Source: Dehalococcoides mccartyi
GTDB lineage: Bacteria > Chloroflexota > Dehalococcoidia > UBA2979
Reading direction: 5' to 3'
NCBI GenBank assembly: GCA_945888895.1
Contig: CAMDAY010000038.1
Coordinates: forward strand, 1-12,754
Length of the DNA: 12,754 nucleotides
The position numbers and the translations under genes are program-made. The notes under the pieces were generated by a model that worked only from the letters and a program-made list of their open reading frames with translations, was not told where the DNA came from and searched no databases. Below, in pieces: positions 7,678-12,754 of this stretch; position 1 is the first letter of the stretch, and each line of letters begins with the position of its first letter.

Positions 7678-7703
7678 GCCGCCGGGGCTGGGGCCCCGGC
7701 GGC
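7678..7703 (+). terminator. GC hairpin directly after the binding-protein gene
   Basis: GCCGCCGGGG (7678-7687) pairs perfectly with CCCCGGCGGC (7694-7703). An extra C-G inside (7688/7693) closes a TGGG tetraloop, so the stem has 11 pairs, all G-C. It begins 13 bases after the binding-protein stop. There is no T-run, so full termination is unlikely. Partial termination or protection of the upstream mRNA from 3' decay fits better. Confidence 0.55.
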
Positions 7704-7720
7704 TCGCCGGGTGGATACCA

Positions 7721-7766
7721 CGAAATGGGCCAGGGCGCGCACGCCTTGCGCCCCTGGCCCATTTCG
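7721..7766 (+). terminator. Second, longer hairpin between binding protein and permease
   Basis: CGAAATGGGCCAGGGCGC (7721-7738) pairs with 7748-7766 over 18 base pairs with a single bulged C (7751) and a 9-base loop. Like a classical terminator it has an A-tract at the 5' foot (GAAA) and TTTC at the 3' foot, but only three T residues follow the GC stem. It lies 53 bases before the permease start. I read it as an attenuator or mRNA-stabilising element that lets binding protein outnumber permease. Confidence 0.6.
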
Positions 7767-7818
7767 GGTATTCCCCCTTAGCGACCCACGACGCGCGACC
7801 GGCCTGAGGGGGCTGCCG

Positions 7819-8775
7819 ATGCTGCTTTACGTGACCCGGCGACTACTGCTGGCGATCCCGACTCTGTTCCTCGTGATCCTGATCGTCTTCACCGCGGTCC
7901 GGGTCGTTCCGACGGACATCGCCGACCTTCTCGTGGCGGGCTCCAACAGCTCCACCGGATCCTCCGAGGAGTTCAAGGCGTCGATCCGCAAAGAGCTCCA
8001 CCTGGACAAGCCGCTGCCGATCCAGCTGGGGTACTACCTCGTCAACCTCGTGAAGGGCGACATTGGCCGTTCCGCGTACGACCAGAAGCCGGTCGCCACG
8101 AAGATCCGGCAGGCGCTTCCCGTCACCCTCGAGATGGCAGCGCTCTCGATCACCATGTCCACCGTGCTGGCAATCGCGATCGGCGTGATGAGCGCCCTGC
8201 GGCAGGACACGTTCTACGACTACGGCATCCGGCTCCTGACCATCTTCGCCTTTGCGGCTCCGGTGTTCTGGATCGGCACGCTGGCGATCGTGCTCCCCGC
8301 AAGGTGGGGCTACTTCCCACCACTCTTCTTCGTGTCCTTCTTCGAGGATCCGCTGGCGAATCTGCAGCAGTTCATGGTGCCCGCCGCCGTGCTCGCGATG
8401 AACCTGATGGGATCCGTTTCCCGCATGGTGCGTTCGTCCATGCTCGAGGTGCTTCGCCAGGACTACATCCGCACTGCCTACGCGAAGGGCCTGGCCACGC
8501 GGGTGGTCATCACGCGCCACGCGCTACGCAACGGCTTCATTCCGGTGCTGACGTTCCTGGCGCTCCAGCTGTCGAACCTGCTGGGCGGCTCGGTGATCAT
8601 CGAATCGATCTTCGCGCTTCCGGGCGTGGGGACGCTGACGGTCAGCGCGATCGCGACGAAGGACTACACCGTCATCCAGGGATGCGTGCTGTTCTTCGGT
8701 TGCATCGTGGTGTTGGTCAACCTGCTGGTTGACCTCAGTTACGGCTTCATCGACCCGCGCCTGCGGCAATCCTAG
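7819..8775 (+). CDS. ABC transporter permease, DppB/OppB type
   Basis: A 318-residue inner-membrane permease. I chose the ATG at 7819 because GAGGGGG (7806-7812) lies 6 bases upstream and the protein then starts with the standard MLLYVTRRLLLAIPTLF; the frame is open upstream but overlaps the binding protein in another frame. The first helix is followed by the large periplasmic loop typical of DppB, then five more membrane segments. The ATPase-docking EAA loop is at about 207-240 (DYIRTAYAKGLA, then HALRNGFIPV). The C-terminal LVDLSYGFIDPRLR is the usual family ending. It pairs with the next gene to form the channel. The 20-base gap to that gene and their shared direction indicate one transcript. 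Confidence 0.96.
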   Translation: MLLYVTRRLLLAIPTLFLVILIVFTAVRVVPTDIADLLVAGSNSSTGSSEEFKASIRKELHLDKPLPIQLGYYLVNLVKGDIGRSAYDQKPVATKIRQALPVTLEMAALSITMSTVLAIAIGVMSALRQDTFYDYGIRLLTIFAFAAPVFWIGTLAIVLPARWGYFPPLFFVSFFEDPLANLQQFMVPAAVLAMNLMGSVSRMVRSSMLEVLRQDYIRTAYAKGLATRVVITRHALRNGFIPVLTFLALQLSNLLGGSVIIESIFALPGVGTLTVSAIATKDYTVIQGCVLFFGCIVVLVNLLVDLSYGFIDPRLRQS

Positions 8776-8795
8776 GCAGAGGAAGGTAGCCTCCG

Positions 8796-9707
8796 ATGAC
8801 CACACACAGCCCCGCTGCTGAGACGCTCACGAATTTGACGGCCCCGCCGCCCGGTCCGATCGCTGCCGTTCTGAGCACCATCTGGACCTTCTCCCGCCGC
8901 AAGCCCATCGGGGCCATCTCGGCGGGGTTTATCGTGCTGTTGATCGTGCTGGCTGCCATCGGCCCCACGATCGCGCCGTATGACCCGGACGCGGGCAACG
9001 CCGCCCGAGTGCTGAAGAGCCCGACGCTCCAGTACCCGATGGGGAACGACCAAGTTGGTCGCGACATCCTGAGCCGCATCATCTACGGCGCTCGCGTGTC
9101 GCTGCAGGTCAGCCTGATGTCCGTGATCTTTGGGTCAATGGTGGGCGCCGTTCTCGGCACGGTCTCCGCGTACTTCGAGGGTTGGTTCGACACGGTCTTC
9201 CAGCGGTTCGTGGACGCGCTGCTGGCGATCCCATTGATCGTGATCGCGATCATGCTGGTGTCGCTGGTGGCACCTACGTTGAACAACCTCATCTTCGCGC
9301 TCGCGATCGCGATCGCCCCGCGTGCATCACGCGTTGCTCGAGGTTCCACACTCGCGGTGAAGCATGAGATGTACATGGAAGCGGCACGCGCGATTGGTGC
9401 GACCCACACGCGCATCATTTCGCGATACATCTTCCCTAACATCTTCGCTCCGCTCCTCGTGCTCTTCACGGTGACGATGGGCGCGGCGATCACGGCCGAG
9501 GCATCGCTCGCGTTCCTCGGCCTCGGGCCGTCGACGTTGATCTCGTGGGGCCGCATGTTGAGCGCCGAGGGGCGCCAGTTTATGCAGGTCGCGTGGTGGA
9601 TGGCCGTCTACCCCGGCGTGACGATCATGCTGGCCGTGCTCGCGTTCAACATGTTCGGCGACGCTCTACGCGACGTACTGGACCCGCGCCTGCGCGGCAG
9701 CCGCTAG
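8796..9707 (+). CDS. ABC transporter permease, DppC/OppC type
   Basis: A 303-residue partner permease. AGAGGAAGG at 8779-8787 lies 8 bases before the ATG. The cytoplasmic N-terminus and first helix (residues about 25-60, ending PTIAPYDP) match the OppC_N domain. The sequence MGNDQVGRDILSRI at about 82-95 is the family signature preceding the transmembrane core. The EAA loop at 195-216 (EAARAIGATHTRIISRYIFP) is well preserved, as is the ending FNMFGDALRDVLDPRLRG. Its TAG stop is shared within a CTAG with the stop of the minus-strand cyclase remnant. No ATP-binding subunit gene follows; the unit closes with the stem at 9731-9768. The ATPases must be supplied from another locus. Confidence 0.96.
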   Translation: MTTHSPAAETLTNLTAPPPGPIAAVLSTIWTFSRRKPIGAISAGFIVLLIVLAAIGPTIAPYDPDAGNAARVLKSPTLQYPMGNDQVGRDILSRIIYGARVSLQVSLMSVIFGSMVGAVLGTVSAYFEGWFDTVFQRFVDALLAIPLIVIAIMLVSLVAPTLNNLIFALAIAIAPRASRVARGSTLAVKHEMYMEAARAIGATHTRIISRYIFPNIFAPLLVLFTVTMGAAITAEASLAFLGLGPSTLISWGRMLSAEGRQFMQVAWWMAVYPGVTIMLAVLAFNMFGDALRDVLDPRLRGSR

Positions 9708-10102
9708 CCCTCAAACTCGTCGAGGGCACAACGCAGAGGGCCGGTGCGAATGCACCGGCCCTCTGCGTCTGCGACTGCACCGAGGAACCTCGGCATGTCG
9801 TTACTCAAGGCGGTGGCGTTCGGGTGCGAGCCCACGCCGCGCGTCAGGTTGAGGGGCTTCGCGACGAGGAAGAGCTCGTACACACCGTCCCGCGCGCAGT
9901 CGCCGGCCAGCGCGTCCAGCGACCACAGCTCGCCGATCGGCGTCCCGAACATCGCCAGCAGACGGCGGTGCTGGAAGTTCACCGTCCCAATGTCATCGTC
10001 CTCGCCGAAGACGTCCCGGGCGTAGCGCTCGCCGGCCTCGGGGAACTCCGGTAGTTCGTTGAACAGGGGCGGGCCGTCCGGTCCGAGCACTCGCGCCTCC
10101 AC
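9704..10102 (-). pseudogene. Internally deleted remnant of a cyclase-family (kynurenine formamidase-like) gene
   Basis: A 132-codon frame starting at a GTG (10102) with AGGAGG 10 bases upstream. Residues 13-43 (LFNELPEFPE, then VFGEDDDIGTVNF) match my recollection of the N-terminus of PF04199 cyclase-family hydrolases. Residues 45-99 (HRRLLAMFGTPIGELWSLDALAGDC, given here only as landmarks H45 to C69, then GVYELFLVAKPLNL and GVGSHPN) match their C-terminus. The roughly 150-200 residues between, including the HxGTHxD metal/catalytic motif, are absent, so the product cannot be an active enzyme. The join is near 9971-9974. The end also looks shifted: an out-of-frame TAA at 9801-9803 lies where the family normally stops, and one lost A would explain it. 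The frame then runs through the terminator stem to a stop inside the permease gene. Assembly error is the alternative. Confidence 0.7.
9731..9768. terminator. Perfect 17-bp stem, bidirectional terminator-like
   Basis: ACGCAGAGGGCCGGTGC (9731-9747) and its exact complement at 9752-9768 enclose a GAAT loop. It begins 24 bases after the permease stop, between the converging ABC operon and the reductase/cyclase unit. There is no T-run on either strand, as is common for terminators in GC-rich genomes. It is also read as codons of the cyclase remnant, which supports loss of that gene's original stop. Confidence 0.75.
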
Positions 10103-10136
10103 GCTCCTCGCACCTCCTGCCGCGCGCGAGGCCGGT

Positions 10137-10170
10137 GCCCTGGCGGGCCAGAACGTCGCCCGGCCAGGGC
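10137..10170 (-). terminator. Stem-loop downstream of the aldo/keto reductase
   Basis: GCCCTGGCGGGC (10137-10148) pairs with 10158-10170 over 12 base pairs with one bulged G (10162) and a 9-base loop. It begins 30 bases after the reductase stop, in the 97-base gap before the cyclase remnant on the same strand. It could be a terminator or a processing hairpin. No T-run follows in the minus direction. Confidence 0.4.
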
Positions 10171-10199
10171 CGCACGAGGCAGGGCGTACCGCCGGGCAG

Positions 10200-11027
10200 C
10201 TACGAGGCGTCGAACGCGCGCGCAGCTGCCTCGATGCCGCGCTGCTCCTCGACCGGCATGGGCATGAAGTCGGCGAGCGTGTCGATGTTCTCCCGCACCC
10301 GCGAGGGGTAGCGCGCGCCGGGGATGGCGACAGAGGCGCCGGGGTGAGACAGAACGTAACGCAGCAGGTTCGCGGGCGTCAGCGGCCCCGCCTCGCCTCG
10401 ATCGATCTGGCCACGCATCACGCTTGTCCGGCCGGAACCGCCCACCGGGCGCATGACGATCACGCCGAGATCGCGCTCGTGCGCCGCTTCGATCAGGGCG
10501 GCCGACTCCGGTGCGAAGGCGGAGTAGTCCACCATCACCGTGTCGAAGGCGTCCGACTCGATGATCAGACGCAGCACCTCGAGGTTGTGCGTGGAGACGC
10601 CGATGTGCCGGACGAGTCCGCGGAGCTGCGCGATCCGCAGGCCGGCGAGCGCGCCGCTGTCTTCGTCTATCGAGCGCTCCCACGCGTCGGGCGTCGAGAT
10701 GTCGTGGAGCTGGTACAGGTCGATGACCTCGACGCCGAGGACGCTGAGGGATCGGTCGACATCCCGCTGGGCGCCGTCTGCGGAGCGCGCGAAGGTCTTC
10801 GTCGCCACGTGGAAGTCGAGGCGGCCTCGCTCGCGGATCACCTGCCCGAGCAGGTACTCACTCCCAGCGTAATCACGCGCGGTGTCGATGAAGTTCATAC
10901 CGGCATCGATCGCGGCATGCACCGTCGCCGTCGCCTCGGGGGAGTGCGGCGTATCCATCGCGCCGAGGCCGATGGCGACCACCTCGAGCCCGGTCCGACC
11001 GAGGCGGCGCATCTGCAGGTCAGGCAT
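10200..11027 (-). CDS. Aldo/keto reductase
   Basis: A 275-residue NAD(P)H-dependent oxidoreductase with the aldo/keto reductase barrel. The catalytic tetrad is complete: D48 and Y53 in FIDTARDYAGSE, K77 in VATKTF, and H108 in LYQLHD. The C-terminal cofactor-binding strand and helix are visible as IPGARYPSRVRENI at 235-248. Family members reduce aldehydes, ketones or sugar carbonyls to alcohols in the cytoplasm, or the reverse; the substrate here is not determinable. The ATG at 11027 has GGTGGAGGA 6 bases upstream and gives the usual N-terminus (MRRLGRTGLEVVAIGLG from residue 6). It is slightly shorter than the roughly 300-330 residues common in the family, mostly in loops. It was probably co-transcribed with the cyclase remnant downstream, and it is divergent from the protease gene across a 108-base spacer. 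Confidence 0.95.
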   Translation of the reverse strand: MPDLQMRRLGRTGLEVVAIGLGAMDTPHSPEATATVHAAIDAGMNFIDTARDYAGSEYLLGQVIRERGRLDFHVATKTFARSADGAQRDVDRSLSVLGVEVIDLYQLHDISTPDAWERSIDEDSGALAGLRIAQLRGLVRHIGVSTHNLEVLRLIIESDAFDTVMVDYSAFAPESAALIEAAHERDLGVIVMRPVGGSGRTSVMRGQIDRGEAGPLTPANLLRYVLSHPGASVAIPGARYPSRVRENIDTLADFMPMPVEEQRGIEAAARAFDAS

Positions 11028-11135
11028 CTCGCGTCCTCCACCGTCCCATCATCCCCCGCGACGCCTGATCACGGGAGCGCGCAGCGGCGCGACGCGGTAA
11101 CTTGGCGACGCACCCAGCCGGCTCGGAGGAACTCG

Positions 11136-12754
11136 ATGGCAACCGCGACCAACAGGCAAGTGCCGACGCGATCGCCTCGACACGTCGTGTGGGCGCTGCA
11201 GCCCGTGGTCGCTGCGCTGTTCGCCGGTGCGATCTCGCTCCTCGCAACGCCGGGCGCGGTTGGGGCGGCGGTGCCGATCCCTCCGGCCGCGACGGCCATC
11301 TTCGACCGCGTCGCACCGTCCGTCCCTGTAATCGAGACGCCCCAGGGGCATGGCAGCGGGTTCGTATACGACGCGACCCACGTGATGACCGCAGCTCACG
11401 TGGTCGGCGACTCCGACACCGTCAAGCTGCGGTTCCCGGACGGGGTGACTTACGAACGCGCGAAGGTGGTCGCGCGCGACCGCATGGTGGACATGGCGCT
11501 CATCGAGCTGCCGAGCCCGCGCAGCGCGGTGACAACGATCGCTCCCGCACCCACAGCGATCGGCACCGAGCTGTACGTCCTCGGCTACCCCGGCCGCACG
11601 AACACCTCGCCGCAGCCGATCTTCAGCCGTGGGCTGCTCTCGCAGGTCAGCGCGTGGGATGACGCGGAGATGCACTATCTGCGCACGGACGCGAGCGGTG
11701 AACCGGGCGTGAGCGGTGGCCCCCTGCTCAACGAGGCGGGCGAAGTGGTGGGTGTGGTCCAGTTCGGCGCAAGGCGGGGCGGTTACATGATCGCCGCCTC
11801 CGCCACCGACCTCCGTGCCCGCGCCGAGCGCCACCTGCGCGGCGAGGATGTCGATGGCATCACCCGCCGTGCCTCGCACGGTGCTCCGTCGTGGACCGCC
11901 GAGGCACGCCTAACGGGCGCACCGCATCCGGACGAGTCGTACTTCTTCGTGCCGGCAGCGACCGGGACTGCCGAGTTCACCTTCGACGCCTCGCAGATCA
12001 GCGGCACGGTGCTTGTATCGATCCTCGACTCCACGGATGACCTCGTGACCGGCGCGCTCCTGGTGCCGTCGAGGAGGAGCGTGACGCTCACCGCCCCGGT
12101 GGCCGCCGGGGAGCGCTACTGGATGAGCGTGGTGAGCGAGGCCCGCGCGCAGGTGAGCATCCAGTCGAGTCTGCCCATCAACCGGTTTCTCGATGGCGAC
12201 GACCGTCGAGCGAACCTCGGATTGACCACGGGGATGATCGACCATGGGCGTGACATGGACTGCCGGCCGATCGCGCTGCGCGTTGGGCAGACGCTCACCG
12301 CACGCGTCGGCGCGGTCGCGGCGGATCCGTCGCTGTACATCGCATCGCCCGGCGGCGCGATCATTGCAAGCGGGGAGGACAGCGAGCTGACCTTCGTCGC
12401 GAGCGACGTCACGGCCAGCATGACCGCGGCCTCGAACGGTGACTTCGTCGTTTGCGTCGGAGCAGCGACGTCCACGGGACACCCCGGCGGGTACATCCTC
12501 AACCTCAAGGCCACGCCGCCGACTCGGCCCTCGGCGACCGCCGGGACGTTCGCGGTCGCCGACGCGCGACTCGCCATCCCCCGCACGGGCCACGCCACGA
12601 TCGCGCTGCGCGATGGCCGGGTGATGGCCATCGGCGGGATCGATACCGCCGGCATGCTCCTCGCGACCGCCGAGGTCTACGACGCCGTGTCGGGCACCGT
12701 CACCGCCGTCGCGGCGCGTGACGTGGTCGCGCGCCGCGATCCCACGACCGCGCT
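11136..12754 (+). CDS. Secreted trypsin-like serine protease fused to beta-sandwich and kelch-repeat regions (3' truncated)
   Basis: The frame is open from the ATG at 11136 (GGAGGA at 11125-11130, 5 bases upstream) to the window edge, 539 codons without a stop. Residues about 17-45 are a signal peptide or anchor (VVAALFAGAISLLA, then small residues). Residues about 50-235 are a DegP/trypsin-like protease with an intact triad: H88 in TAAHVV, D119 in MVDMALIEL and S193 in GEPGVSGGPLL; the usual GNSGG is GVSGG. Residues about 240-470 look like two beta-sandwich units similar to pre-peptidase C-terminal (PPC) domains; this is inference. From R483 a kelch-type repeat begins (RTGHATIALRDGRVMAIGG, then AEVYDAVSGTV), and ARRDPTTA at the edge looks like the start of another. 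No PDZ domain is seen. It is probably extracellular. Target and total length are unknown. Confidence 0.88.
   Translation, partial: MATATNRQVPTRSPRHVVWALQPVVAALFAGAISLLATPGAVGAAVPIPPAATAIFDRVAPSVPVIETPQGHGSGFVYDATHVMTAAHVVGDSDTVKLRFPDGVTYERAKVVARDRMVDMALIELPSPRSAVTTIAPAPTAIGTELYVLGYPGRTNTSPQPIFSRGLLSQVSAWDDAEMHYLRTDASGEPGVSGGPLLNEAGEVVGVVQFGARRGGYMIAASATDLRARAERHLRGEDVDGITRRASHGAPSWTAEARLTGAPHPDESYFFVPAATGTAEFTFDASQISGTVLVSILDSTDDLVTGALLVPSRRSVTLTAPVAAGERYWMSVVSEARAQVSIQSSLPINRFLDGDDRRANLGLTTGMIDHGRDMDCRPIALRVGQTLTARVGAVAADPSLYIASPGGAIIASGEDSELTFVASDVTASMTAASNGDFVVCVGAATSTGHPGGYILNLKATPPTRPSATAGTFAVADARLAIPRTGHATIALRDGRVMAIGGIDTAGMLLATAEVYDAVSGTVTAVAARDVVARRDPTTA

Noticed and set aside
7674..7681. 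GCGGCCGC palindrome as a possible regulatory site
   Set aside because: Simple GC-run palindrome inside the hairpin region; no reason to assign a separate role.
6549..7742. 397-codon open frame antisense to the binding-protein gene
   Set aside because: Its composition is what a GC-rich gene's complementary strand yields by codon bias (rich in Arg, Leu, Val, His), and it has no recognisable domain. The plus-strand protein is unmistakable.
7321..7818. N-terminal extension of the DppB-type permease
   Set aside because: It overlaps the binding-protein gene in another frame and crosses both hairpins; the standard N-terminus begins at 7819.
9979..10683. 234-codon minus-strand frame covering part of the reductase and the gap
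   Set aside because: Out of frame with the reductase on the same strand and Arg/Ala-rich, with no domain. The true frame has the full catalytic tetrad.
11049..11879. 276-codon frame antisense to the protease
   Set aside because: Arg/His-rich shadow; the plus strand has an intact catalytic triad.
1..12754. CRISPR array, tRNA, insertion sequence or phage attachment site
   Set aside because: No regularly spaced repeats, cloverleaf, transposase or integrase could be found on either strand.

Overview
This 12.75 kb window is GC-rich (by eye about two-thirds G+C) and densely packed with bacterial genes. It looks like chromosome from a free-living, probably aerobic or heterotrophic bacterium. A Chloroflexota (Dehalococcoidia-like) or other deep-branching high-GC origin is my best guess. 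It rests on the style of the proteins: a Tat-exported lipoprotein peptide-binding protein, a secreted SH3b protein with a 'VGGP-F' C-terminal domain, and a protease-kelch fusion. There is no rRNA or marker gene to prove it. I see no tRNA, rRNA, CRISPR array, transposase, integrase or phage gene.

Layout. 1-243 is the end of a small protein with a Rho-N/SAP-like C-terminal motif. 349-2989 (+) holds two paralogous CNNM/CorC (DUF21-CBS-CBS-CorC_HlyC) membrane proteins, translationally coupled by an 8-base overlap. 2999-4165 (-) is a secreted protein with a CHAP/papain-like fold, an SH3b domain and a distinctive C-terminal domain; it converges on the CorC pair with only 9 bases between them. 4452-5708 (-) is an MFS exporter. 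5709-5957 is a divergent control region with two long inverted repeats and a plausible promoter. 5958-9707 (+) is a peptide/nickel-type ABC import operon: binding protein, two stacked intergenic hairpins, then two permeases, ending in a perfect 17-bp terminator-like stem. No ATPase subunit is present. 9704-10102 (-) is an internally deleted remnant of a cyclase-family (kynurenine formamidase-like) gene. 10200-11027 (-) is an intact aldo/keto reductase. 11136-end (+) is a secreted trypsin-like protease that continues into beta-sandwich regions and kelch repeats and is cut by the window edge.

How the genes work together. The ABC genes form one importer module that must borrow its ATPases from elsewhere. 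The hairpins after the binding-protein gene fit the usual need for more binding protein than permease. The reductase and the dying cyclase gene were probably one small catabolic operon. The two CorC-like proteins probably act as a pair in divalent-cation (Mg/Co) handling. The two secreted proteins are cell-envelope or extracellular factors.

I did not find a defence system, a biosynthetic cluster or an obviously new machine. The items most worth checking are the protease-kelch fusion, the structured divergent region at 5730-5914, the cyclase remnant whose frame runs through a terminator, and the paired hairpins at 7678-7766.
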